Below the pieces are notes generated by a model. The model was not told where the DNA came from and did no database searches. It saw only the letters and a list, made by a program, of their open reading frames with translations. Positions 8,321 to 16,433 of a stretch of DNA of 64,000 nucleotides are shown piece by piece. The stretch covers positions 2,528,344-2,592,343 of the forward strand of contig NZ_LT800497.1 of assembly GCF_900166635.1 (NCBI RefSeq), written 5' to 3'. Every line of letters begins with the position of its first letter. Position 1 is the stretch's first letter. The translations under genes and the position numbers were made by a program. This DNA comes from Oceanobacillus timonensis (lineage in GTDB: Bacteria > Bacillota > Bacilli > Bacillales > Amphibacillaceae).

Positions 8321-8520
8321 AAAATCATATTTGATAGATATCCGGAGTAATTAAAAGCAATTCTAAGATAAACCCTTACATAAAGTTTGTAAAGTTTAAA
8401 TTGCACAGATTATACGATTAGAATCGATTTTTTCGGGTTTTCATTTTTATAGGATAATTTATTATACTTTTTAAAGTCTGATTTTAAGTTTTGACGGAAT
8501 AAGTTATGGAGGTGCTTTGA

Positions 8521-9672
8521 ATGCTAGAATTTAAAGAAGTCACAAAAAAATTCGACGGAAACGATACTCCTTCTGTTCATAAGCTGAACTTGAACGTGGA
8601 GCGGGGAGAATTTGTCGTTTTTATAGGACCAAGCGGATGTGGAAAAACCACAACAATGAAAATGATTAACCGTCTAATCGAACCTACTGGTGGAGAAATT
8701 TTGGTAGACGGCACCAATATTTTAGAGCAGGATGCTGTCCAACTTCGACGTTCCATCGGCTATGTCATACAGCAAATTGGTTTAATGCCTCATATGACAG
8801 TAGGAGAAAATATATCTCTGGTAGGTTCCCTATTAAAATGGAATAAAGAAAAACAAAGGGAACGGGCTAAAGAACTGATTTCCATGGTTCATTTACCGGA
8901 AGATTATTTAGATCGTTATCCGCATGAGTTAAGTGGCGGTCAGCAGCAGCGAATCGGGGTACTTAGGGCGTTGGCTACGAATCCGCCGTTAATTTTAATG
9001 GACGAACCTTTTGGCGCACTTGATCCAATCACACGTGACGGCTTACAAGAAGAATTTAAGAAGCTTCAAAAAGAAATGAATAAAACCATTGTATTTGTCA
9101 CACATGATATGGATGAAGCAATCAAACTCGCTGATAAAATCGTTATCATGAATCAAGGTGAAATTGTCCAGGTTGGTACACCGGATGATATTCTCCGTCA
9201 TCCAGCAACTGAATTTGTAGAAGACTTTATCGGCAAAGACCGCTTATTAGAAAGCCGTCCGGAAGTCACTTTTGTCGAACAGATTATGAACCCGGACCCG
9301 ATTACAATAGACGAAGAAAGCAGTTTAAGAGATGCTATCCAAAGAATGCATGCCAATCGGGTTGATTCTCTGCTGGTCGTTGATGAATCCGGTACTTTAA
9401 AAGGATATATCGATATTGAAATGGTTGATTCCAACTACAAAAAGAAAAATCATGTTTATGAAGTGATGGATACCGCAAAATATGCGGTTGATAAAAATAG
9501 TCGGCTCCGAGATACGATGCATCGTATGCTCCGGCGTGGCAGCAGTTACGTACCAGTTGTAACAGATGATAATAAACTGGCCGGTATTGTAACGAGAGCA
9601 ACGCTTGCAGATATGGTTTATAACACTATCTGGGGTGATGAAACAGCAGAAGTCGGCAAAATGGAATCCTAA
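8521..9672 (+). CDS. opuCA: glycine betaine/carnitine/choline ABC transporter, ATP-binding subunit
   Basis: This is the energy-coupling subunit of the OpuC osmoprotectant importer (383 residues). Walker A GPSGCGKTT is at residues 37-45, then the QQIGLMPHMTV loop, signature LSGGQQQRIGVLRALA, and Walker B LILMDEPFGALDP. Two C-terminal CBS domains (EQIMNPDPITIDEESSLRDA and VYEVMDTAKYAVDKNS) are the usual OpuCA cystathionine-beta-synthase pair, which sense ionic strength or nucleotides. GGAGGTG lies seven bases upstream of the ATG. It is first of four closely spaced genes and divergent from the carnitine catabolic operon, which points to carnitine as at least one substrate. Confidence 0.95.
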   Translation: MLEFKEVTKKFDGNDTPSVHKLNLNVERGEFVVFIGPSGCGKTTTMKMINRLIEPTGGEILVDGTNILEQDAVQLRRSIGYVIQQIGLMPHMTVGENISLVGSLLKWNKEKQRERAKELISMVHLPEDYLDRYPHELSGGQQQRIGVLRALATNPPLILMDEPFGALDPITRDGLQEEFKKLQKEMNKTIVFVTHDMDEAIKLADKIVIMNQGEIVQVGTPDDILRHPATEFVEDFIGKDRLLESRPEVTFVEQIMNPDPITIDEESSLRDAIQRMHANRVDSLLVVDESGTLKGYIDIEMVDSNYKKKNHVYEVMDTAKYAVDKNSRLRDTMHRMLRRGSSYVPVVTDDNKLAGIVTRATLADMVYNTIWGDETAEVGKMES

Positions 9673-9687
9673 GGAGGCAGGAAAATA

Positions 9688-10335
9688 ATGCAAACAATGA
9701 TGGATACACTCTCATCTTATGGGTGGGAGTTGCTGGAAAAAACGGGAGAGCATTTGTATATCTCGATCGCCGCTATCGTGTTAGGCATACTCGTTGCTGT
9801 CCCGTTAGGAATTTTACTGACCCGGATACCAAGCAAAGCAGCGGATCGGTTTATATCGTTCGTAGGTATACTGCAGACCGTCCCTAGTCTGGCCATTTTA
9901 GCTTTTTTAATGCCTTTTCTGGGCGTAGGTACTATCCCTGCGATTATTGCTTTATTTATTTATTCTGTGCTTCCCATACTTAGAAATACGTATACCGGTG
10001 TTATGGAAGTAAATACAAGTTTAAAAGAAGCAGGGAAAGGCATGGGTATGAATAATTTTGAGATTATCCGCAAAGTAGAGCTGCCGCTGGCATTACCAGT
10101 CATTATGTCAGGCATCCGGTTTGCCACAGTATACTTGATTGGCTGGGCTACCCTGGCAGCATTTATCGGCGGTGGCGGTTTAGGTGACCTTATTTTTGAC
10201 GGTCTGAACCTGTATCAACCGGAACTCATTGTTCTGGGAACCGTTCCGGCAACGATTTTAGCGTTAATTGCCAGCTGGTTATTATCGCTCCTTGAAAAAG
10301 GACTGACACCTAAGCCTTTACGAAAAACGGTATAA
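9688..10335 (+). CDS. opuCB: OpuC-type ABC transporter permease (first)
   Basis: This 215-residue inner-membrane permease has about five to six helices and the EAA-type coupling loop EAGKGMGMNNFEIIRKVELPLALPVIMSG that docks on the ATPase. IGWATLAAFIGGGGLGDLIF matches the conserved end of OpuCB/OpuBB permeases. The ATG follows AAGGAGGCAGG and comes 15 bases after opuCA. It should pair with opuCD as a heterodimeric channel. Confidence 0.95.
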   Translation: MQTMMDTLSSYGWELLEKTGEHLYISIAAIVLGILVAVPLGILLTRIPSKAADRFISFVGILQTVPSLAILAFLMPFLGVGTIPAIIALFIYSVLPILRNTYTGVMEVNTSLKEAGKGMGMNNFEIIRKVELPLALPVIMSGIRFATVYLIGWATLAAFIGGGGLGDLIFDGLNLYQPELIVLGTVPATILALIASWLLSLLEKGLTPKPLRKTV

Positions 10336-10350
10336 AAGGAAGGATCATAT

Positions 10351-11259
10351 ATGAAGAAACTATTGCTGATCCCCCTTCTTTCGGCACTTCTTCTGTCAGG
10401 CTGTGCACTGCCAGGTCTCAGCGGGCCTTCAGAAAACACGGTTCGCATAGCGACGTTAGACACAGTAGAATCTGAAATTTGGGGCAATACACTTGCTCAA
10501 ATGATTGAGCATTATACAGATTTAGATACAGAATTGGTAACAAATTTAGGATCCACGATGGTTCTCCATCAAGCGATGATGCAAGATGAAGTAGACATTA
10601 CAGCTACCAGATATACAGGAACCGACATCGCAGGGGTTTTAAACTATGAAGATGTCACAGACCCGGAGGAAGCAATGGACATTGTTCAACGGGAATTTGA
10701 TGAAAAATTTGACCAGACCTGGGGCGACTCGTACGGTTTTGAAAACAGTTATACTATTTCCGTAACACAAGAATTCGCAGAGGAAGAAGGCATCTCCCAT
10801 GTTGATGACTTGGAACCCTTCGCTGATGATATGAATTTCGGCGTAGACAATGCCTGGGTCAACCGTTCCGGAGATGGATATGATGCTTTCACAGAGACGC
10901 ATTTTGCTTTTGGTAATGTTTATCCGATGGCAATTGGTCTTGTGTATGAAGCAGCTGCTTCTGGAAATATGGATGCCGTACTCGGCTATTCCTCAGACGG
11001 CAGAATTGCAGCTTATGATTTAAAAGTACTGGATGATGACTTCTTCCCTCCTTACGATGCCTCTCCAGTAGCAAGAAATGAACTGTTGGAGGAAAATCCG
11101 GAAATTGAAGAAGTAATGCAAAAGCTGAGCGATACTGCAACAACAGAGGATATGCAAGAAATGAATTACAGAGGCGACGTAGAATTAGTCAGCCCTGCCA
11201 CCATTGCCCGCGATTTTCTTGAAGAAAATAACTATTTTGAAGACAAGGAGGGAATGTAA
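10351..11259 (+). CDS. opuCC: OpuC-type osmoprotectant-binding lipoprotein
   Basis: This is the extracellular solute receptor (302 residues) of the OpuC importer. The lipoprotein signal reads MKKLLLIPLLSALLLSGCAL with the lipobox LLSGC, so Cys18 is the lipidation site. The mature part follows the OpuAC fold: IATLDTVESEIWGNTLAQMI, then HQAMMQDEVDITATRYTGTD and the late PVARNELLEENPEIEEVM. The acidic composition is common in proteins exported by salt-tolerant bacilli. It overlaps the next gene by one base (TAATG). Confidence 0.95.
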   Translation: MKKLLLIPLLSALLLSGCALPGLSGPSENTVRIATLDTVESEIWGNTLAQMIEHYTDLDTELVTNLGSTMVLHQAMMQDEVDITATRYTGTDIAGVLNYEDVTDPEEAMDIVQREFDEKFDQTWGDSYGFENSYTISVTQEFAEEEGISHVDDLEPFADDMNFGVDNAWVNRSGDGYDAFTETHFAFGNVYPMAIGLVYEAAASGNMDAVLGYSSDGRIAAYDLKVLDDDFFPPYDASPVARNELLEENPEIEEVMQKLSDTATTEDMQEMNYRGDVELVSPATIARDFLEENNYFEDKEGM

Positions 11260-11903
11260 TGAGCGCCTGGGAACAATTTATCACCTATGTATCTCAAAAT
11301 GGTTTTTACATTTGGACAGAATTTTATCGCCACTTTTTAATGGCTGCTTATGGGGTTCTTTTCGCTTCTATTGTTTCCATCCCAATCGGCATCCTGATTG
11401 CCAGGTATGGTAAATTGAGCAGCTGGGTATTGACACTTGGCAGTATCATTCAAACCATCCCAGTATTAGGATTTATGGCAATCACAATGGTTGTCATGGG
11501 TCTTGGTACGACTACCGTTGTCGTAACGGTATTTTTCTATTCCCTGCTGCCTATTATTCAAAATACCTACGTAGGCATCATTGGCGTAGATCAGACAGTA
11601 AAAGAAGCTGCCTATGCTTCAGGCATGACACGTTTCCAACTGCTGATAAAAGTCGAATTGCCTCTTGCTATCAGTGTCATGATGGCAGGTATCCGTACAG
11701 CGCTAGTTGTCGGCATCGGTGTTGTTGCAATCGGAACTTTTGTCGGCGCAGGAGGACTCGGCTCTATTATCGTACGAGGAACCAATGCGACAGATGGAAC
11801 ATCCATTATTTTAGCAGGCGCTGTTCCTACTGCATTAATGGCCATTGCAGCGGATTTAATTATGGGTAAAATTGAAAGAATGTTAAACCCGGTAAATAAT
11901 TAA
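11259..11903 (+). CDS. opuCD: OpuC-type ABC transporter permease (second)
   Basis: This second permease (214 residues) is homologous to opuCB. The coupling loop EAAYASGMTRFQLLIKVELPLAISVMMAG and GVVAIGTFVGAGGLGSIIV correspond position by position to those of opuCB. Its ATG overlaps the opuCC stop, and AAGGAGGG lies just upstream. It completes the four-gene uptake system; a hairpin terminator follows about 60 bases later. Confidence 0.95.
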   Translation: MSAWEQFITYVSQNGFYIWTEFYRHFLMAAYGVLFASIVSIPIGILIARYGKLSSWVLTLGSIIQTIPVLGFMAITMVVMGLGTTTVVVTVFFYSLLPIIQNTYVGIIGVDQTVKEAAYASGMTRFQLLIKVELPLAISVMMAGIRTALVVGIGVVAIGTFVGAGGLGSIIVRGTNATDGTSIILAGAVPTALMAIAADLIMGKIERMLNPVNN

Positions 11904-11961
11904 AAGACAGAGATGAAGGAAAACAACTGTAACCTTCGTTATATGGATGCAAAATAGGAGG

Positions 11962-12007
11962 AATCCCGGCTTTTTCGATTTTAATCGCGAATAAGCCGGG
12001 ATTTATT
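11962..12007 (+). terminator. terminator of the opuC operon
   Basis: AATCCCGGCTT (11962-11972) pairs perfectly with AAGCCGGGATT (11993-12003), with an inner CGATT/AATCG pair. The T tract is short (TTTATT). Confidence 0.75.
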
Positions 12008-12078
12008 GCAGTAGATATGTAAAGCTTCTAGCACTCCTCTCTTTTGCTAACAAATTCTGTCATGTTTTAAAATTATTC

Positions 12079-12084
12079 TATAAT
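12079..12084 (+). promoter_or_regulatory. possible -10 element upstream of the oxidase operon
   Basis: TATAAT lies about 110 bases before the glcD-like start, with TTCTGT 18 bp upstream as a weak -35. A second TATAAT-like run occurs near 12111. Neither has a good -35 match. Confidence 0.3.
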
Positions 12085-12193
12085 CATTGAATTAATCTGA
12101 AAAGTATTTATAATAAAATTAATATATATAATCACTACAGTGGCTTCTATCCGCAAAGAAATATCAATTTTAACAATCGAAAGGGGAAAAAGA

Positions 12194-13579
12194 ATGGAAC
12201 AACTTATACAAGCGTTAACAACAACGTTATCCAATAATCAAATCTCTACCAATGACACGGTAAAAGAACTACATAGCAAAGATGAAACCTATCATCAGAC
12301 AAGCTTGCCGGATGTCATTGTTTACCCAGAATCAACAGAAGATGTCACGCATATTATGGAGGTGGCACAAAAATTCCAAGCGCCAGTGACGCCTTTTGGA
12401 GTTGGTACGAGTTTAGAAGGACATGTTATTCCCTATCAAAATGGTATTACCATCGACTTTTCATCGATGAATCAGATTTTGGAAATAAAAGAAGGCGATT
12501 TACTTGTTAAAGTCCAGCCAGGAGTCACAAGAGAACAGCTGAATAAAGAATTAAAAAAATACGGTCTGTTTTTCACTGTAGACCCTGGTGCAAATGCCAC
12601 GCTTGGCGGAATGGCTGCGACGAATGCGAGCGGTACTACGACTGTGAAGTATGGTGTGATGCGCGATCAGGTCCGTGATATGGAAGTCGTACTTGCGGAT
12701 GGCAGTGTCATCCATACAGGCAGTCTGGCTGCAAAATCTGCATCCGGTTATCATTTAAACGGACTGTTTATCGGTTCGGAAGGAACACTTGGCTGCTTCA
12801 CTGAACTGACGCTCCAAGTTTATGGCATACCGGAACATATTGTTGCAGCCCGGGCCACTTTCCCGACTCTGACCAATGCCATAGAAGCGGTAACTTCTAT
12901 TTTGCACGCAGGAATTCCCATCGCTAGAGTGGAGTTTGTGGATGAAGCTTCTGTCGAACAAATTAATAAGTTTAGTGAGACCGATTATCCTGTGAAGCCG
13001 ACTCTTTTCTTAGAATTTCACGGAAATGCATCCGGTTTACAAGAGGATGTCGCTTTTACCAAAGAAATTATGCAGGACCATGCTTGTGACACATTTACCT
13101 CAGAGACAGATAATGCAGCACGTAATCACCTATGGGATGCCCGGCATAATTTAGCATATGCTTTTGTCCATGATTATACCGGGAAAAAGATGATGTTGAC
13201 AGATGTTGCCGTTCCCATTTCCGAATTAGCAAATTCCGTTATCTATGCCGGGGAAGAATTAGAAAAATTGGATATTCCGGGCGGTATATTAGGGCATGTC
13301 GGGGACGGAAATTTCCATTCATTGATTATGATTGATATGGAGAACGAAGAAGAAGTAAAAAAAGCAAAACAATTTAATGAAAATATAGTACATTATGCCT
13401 TAGAGCGTGGCGGAACCTGTACAGGAGAACACGGGGTAGGTGTCGGAAAGAAACCTTATCAGCGTCAGGAACACGGTAATGCTCTCGATGTGATGACAAG
13501 CATAAAAAAAGCGTTGGATCCGAATAATATTTTAAATCCGGATAAAATTGTCGATATAGACAGCGGGGACAAGTTATGA
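12194..13579 (+). CDS. glcD: FAD-linked oxidase, glycolate oxidase GlcD / D-lactate dehydrogenase type
   Basis: This 461-residue flavoprotein oxidises a 2-hydroxy acid such as glycolate or D-lactate. The PCMH-type FAD domain contains PVTPFGVGTSLEGHVIPYQN, the diphosphate-binding GGMAATNASGTTTVKYGVM and FIGSEGTLGCFTELTL. The C-terminal domain has GHVGDGNFHSL and the signature GEHGVGVGKKPY with the active-site His. The ATG at 12194 follows AAAGGGG; the earlier open frame has no ribosome binding site. There are no glcE or glcF subunits alongside, so it is probably a single-subunit enzyme. It overlaps the next gene by four bases (ATGA). Confidence 0.88.
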   Translation: MEQLIQALTTTLSNNQISTNDTVKELHSKDETYHQTSLPDVIVYPESTEDVTHIMEVAQKFQAPVTPFGVGTSLEGHVIPYQNGITIDFSSMNQILEIKEGDLLVKVQPGVTREQLNKELKKYGLFFTVDPGANATLGGMAATNASGTTTVKYGVMRDQVRDMEVVLADGSVIHTGSLAAKSASGYHLNGLFIGSEGTLGCFTELTLQVYGIPEHIVAARATFPTLTNAIEAVTSILHAGIPIARVEFVDEASVEQINKFSETDYPVKPTLFLEFHGNASGLQEDVAFTKEIMQDHACDTFTSETDNAARNHLWDARHNLAYAFVHDYTGKKMMLTDVAVPISELANSVIYAGEELEKLDIPGGILGHVGDGNFHSLIMIDMENEEEVKKAKQFNENIVHYALERGGTCTGEHGVGVGKKPYQRQEHGNALDVMTSIKKALDPNNILNPDKIVDIDSGDKL

Positions 13580-14541
13580 AAACACTTGAGAAGATAAGCG
13601 CACTAGCCGGTAAATATTTTGCAATTCTCGTCATTATTGCTGCGGTTATTTCGTTTATCTTCCCTTCCGCCTTCCTTGTTTTTGGGAGCTTTATTACGCT
13701 TTTGCTCGGCGTGATTATGTTTGGAATGGGACTGACGTTAAAGCCTGTTGATTTCAAGTTAGTCGTTACCAATCCTTTACCGGTAATTATCGGAATAGCC
13801 GCACAATACCTAATCATGCCACTTGTTGCTTTTGGTATTGCCTATTTACTGAGATTACCTGCAGAGCTTGCGGCCGGTCTGGTTTTATTAGGTTCCGTTC
13901 CAGGGGGCACCGCATCGAATGTGATGGTTTATTTAGCAAGAGGAAACGTTGCACTTTCTGTTGCAATGACTGCTTTTTCAACAATGCTGGCTCCTATTAT
14001 GACGCCGCTCTTGCTTTACTTGTTAGCCGGTCAATGGCTACCGGTTAATCCAGTGGCTATGTTTCTATCTATTGTCCAAGTTATTATTATTCCAATTATT
14101 CTTGGTTTCTTGGTACAGCGATTCTTCCCTGTTGCCGTTGAAAAAAGCATCGCCATTGTCCCATTAATATCAGTAACAGCTATTCTAATCATTGTGACAG
14201 CTGTAACAGCAGCAAATGCTCCTAATGTCGCTTCTGCCGGAGCGCTTGTTTTCGCTGCAGTGTTCCTGCATAATAGTTTTGGTTTACTTTTGGGTTATAT
14301 AGCAGCACGATTACTGGGGCTGGATGAAAATGATCGGCGAGCTATCTCCATAGAAGTAGGAATGCAAAACTCCGGTCTTGGCGTTTCCTTGGCAACGACT
14401 CACTTTAGCCCGCTGGCAGCACTTCCAAGTGTCTGGGGTGCCATCTGGCATAATATCTCAGGCCCCATTATTGCAACGATTTGGGCAAATAAGTCTGTCG
14501 AAAAAGAAAAAGATGGTGTCAATCTAAAAAAAGTAAACTGA
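13576..14541 (+). CDS. bile acid:sodium symporter (BASS) family transporter
   Basis: This 321-residue BASS permease has about nine to ten helices. The motif LLGVIMFGMGLTLKPVDFKL and the discontinuous-helix segment VLLGSVPGGTASNVMVYLARGN are the family signatures, and the second crossover helix is in SIEVGMQNSGLGVSLATTHF. The ATG overlaps the stop of the 2-hydroxyacid oxidase, so the two are coupled. A plausible role is import of the organic acid the oxidase uses; plant and bacterial BASS relatives carry pyruvate, glycolate or pantothenate precursors. Substrate is an inference. Confidence 0.88.
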   Translation: MKTLEKISALAGKYFAILVIIAAVISFIFPSAFLVFGSFITLLLGVIMFGMGLTLKPVDFKLVVTNPLPVIIGIAAQYLIMPLVAFGIAYLLRLPAELAAGLVLLGSVPGGTASNVMVYLARGNVALSVAMTAFSTMLAPIMTPLLLYLLAGQWLPVNPVAMFLSIVQVIIIPIILGFLVQRFFPVAVEKSIAIVPLISVTAILIIVTAVTAANAPNVASAGALVFAAVFLHNSFGLLLGYIAARLLGLDENDRRAISIEVGMQNSGLGVSLATTHFSPLAALPSVWGAIWHNISGPIIATIWANKSVEKEKDGVNLKKVN

Positions 14542-14555
14542 TATGAATTATACCC

Positions 14556-14590
14556 AAAAAATCCAAGTTGAATGTTAACTTGGATTTTTT
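14556..14590 (+). terminator. rho-independent terminator after the BASS gene
   Basis: AAAAAATCCAAGTT (with A run) pairs with AACTTGGATTTTTT around a 7-nt loop. It is a near-perfect stem with T tail and can also serve the converging gene. Confidence 0.92.
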
Positions 14591-14641
14591 ATTGTCTTTA
14601 AACCCTATACTGTTTCATTACTTCTTCGTACCCTTGAATGA

Positions 14642-16162
14642 TTAAAAAGGCCCGTCCTCTTCCATCATGTTGATAAATTGATTCACACCATGTAATTCCT
14701 CTGTTTTTACTAAGGGAAGAGATAATTGATTAAATAGCGGCTCTCCATGCATCGCGAAGAAATCGTCAAACATATACACCGTTTTCGGTAAGGTTTCTAT
14801 TTTATCAAAAAGATGGAATATTTTTTCCTGAATACCTTTCGTATAATAAACCGAGTCTACTAAATCATAATGTACTATTGCTCCCGTATTCCGGTCAATA
14901 AGTACAAGGATATACGGAAGAAACGGTCTTGATTCAGGGGTTCTCTGAACCGGTTCTCCTGCTTGGATAAACGCCAGTTCCATTTCCACCCCATTGATCT
15001 TATCTATTTTCTTCCTCATCCGTTTCCATTCTATTTCTGACAACTCTAATTCTAAAGCAGGAACTTGCACAGCCTTTATAATCTGCTTATTTATTGATAG
15101 AATAATTTGCTCACCTTGTTTATTTAGTGCGAGTATTTCCCCATCATCAAAGCTCGGAACTTTTTTCGAAAGATTTTTCGTACGGGAAAAGAATGCATCC
15201 AATTTAGTCAGTACTTCTGTAAAAATCCAGCATTCTTCTTGATTAAAACTCCACGGAACCGTATCTGGAACCATACTGACAAAAGATGGCCATTGGTGCT
15301 TTCCGCGATATTTTCTGTTCAGACTTTTAATCAAATCATATTCATCCTCGCTCAATTCCTCTCTATTATTAAAATGAGCTGTCAGCGAATATTGATTGAA
15401 AAACAAAGCTACATCATCTTCAAATGGATCCTTTTCCAGTATATCCAGATAAGATAATAACCCTCTGTTTCCCAGAAAACCGGAAACACCAAAACTTTCC
15501 TCTGCGTTTCCCATAATGGAACAATACACATAATCATTTATCCTGTCAGACCAAACCGCAATGAATTGATCATCACGTATGTCAAGCCATGGTTTGTCAG
15601 CTTTAACTTGATCAGCTGCATGAAATAATTGATTCCATTCTGCCTCATCCGGTTCTATTTCTTCGGCACCATCTTCATCAAGAAGCCAGTCTTCATAAAA
15701 TATACTTAATTGATGATTAATATATTCTAGAAGTTCCTCATTGTCTGAAAAGGAATACATCTCTTTAAAACCCTGTTCCAAAGGCACACTCCCCTCTGCC
15801 GCTATACAAAATGGCAAAGGTAAATCCATGGGCAATTCTGCTTTTTGTTCTAAAATAACTTCATGCTGCCAATCCATATTCAAATCATAAATATACGTTA
15901 ACTGATCCCCTGGACTTTTCAAGAAATCCGTTAAGACCACCGTTTTCTCATCAATTGCTTCCGGCTGATCCATTAAATCTCCTGCTTGAGGCACAATGGA
16001 GGTGCCCTCCTGTGAAAAAAGATGCAAATGCGTGCTAGACCACGCAAATGCCGTTTGCAGATACAAATGCAATTCTTCAAAAGAGCTCTGTTCCGACACG
16101 ATTAATGTTCGCTGCTTAGGGGATTCCACATTTTTTAAATGAATATTTAATTGAAGAACCAA
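14642..16162 (-). CDS. plasmid pRiA4b ORF-3-like family protein
   Basis: The first 130 residues carry the pRiA4b ORF-3-like domain: SSFEELHLYLQTAFAWSSTHLHLF, then TYIYDLNMDWQHEVILE with the conserved YDxxxxWxHxIxLE pattern. The remaining 370 residues are acidic with no recognised catalytic motif and resemble the DUF6930/DUF7309-type tails seen in Bacillaceae homologues. Function is unknown. The TTG at 16162, nine bases after GAGAGG, is preferred; an ATG at 16171 sits right against that site. The C terminus may be cut short by a one-base slip in a T run (see findings). It stands alone. Confidence 0.75.
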   Translation of the reverse strand: MVLQLNIHLKNVESPKQRTLIVSEQSSFEELHLYLQTAFAWSSTHLHLFSQEGTSIVPQAGDLMDQPEAIDEKTVVLTDFLKSPGDQLTYIYDLNMDWQHEVILEQKAELPMDLPLPFCIAAEGSVPLEQGFKEMYSFSDNEELLEYINHQLSIFYEDWLLDEDGAEEIEPDEAEWNQLFHAADQVKADKPWLDIRDDQFIAVWSDRINDYVYCSIMGNAEESFGVSGFLGNRGLLSYLDILEKDPFEDDVALFFNQYSLTAHFNNREELSEDEYDLIKSLNRKYRGKHQWPSFVSMVPDTVPWSFNQEECWIFTEVLTKLDAFFSRTKNLSKKVPSFDDGEILALNKQGEQIILSINKQIIKAVQVPALELELSEIEWKRMRKKIDKINGVEMELAFIQAGEPVQRTPESRPFLPYILVLIDRNTGAIVHYDLVDSVYYTKGIQEKIFHLFDKIETLPKTVYMFDDFFAMHGEPLFNQLSLPLVKTEELHGVNQFINMMEEDGPF

Positions 16163-16433
16163 AAAATACATCCTCTCTCTATTTATGCTTTATCTCTTTC
16201 ATCTTCTATGGAAACATTTACATTTAAGATAGACTTTCAATGGTAAAAATGCAACTATTTTTATCTCAGTGCAACTAGCTACTTGACTCTCATTTCAAAC
16301 AGAGAAGAATTGTATTTTCTAAGCAGGAGATGAAAACAGCCAATACGTCGGTTGATTCCATTGCAATCATGTTAAAAGAAGGACATCAAATAAGGAAATT
16401 TCTCTTCTTTTTACCCATCCAAAGGAAGCTGCT

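Noticed and set aside
8400..8520. Promoter for opuCA
   Set aside because: Several possible -35/-10 pairs (TTTTCG-17-GATAAT, TTTTCA-18-TTATAC) exist and none is clearly better, so no position is claimed.
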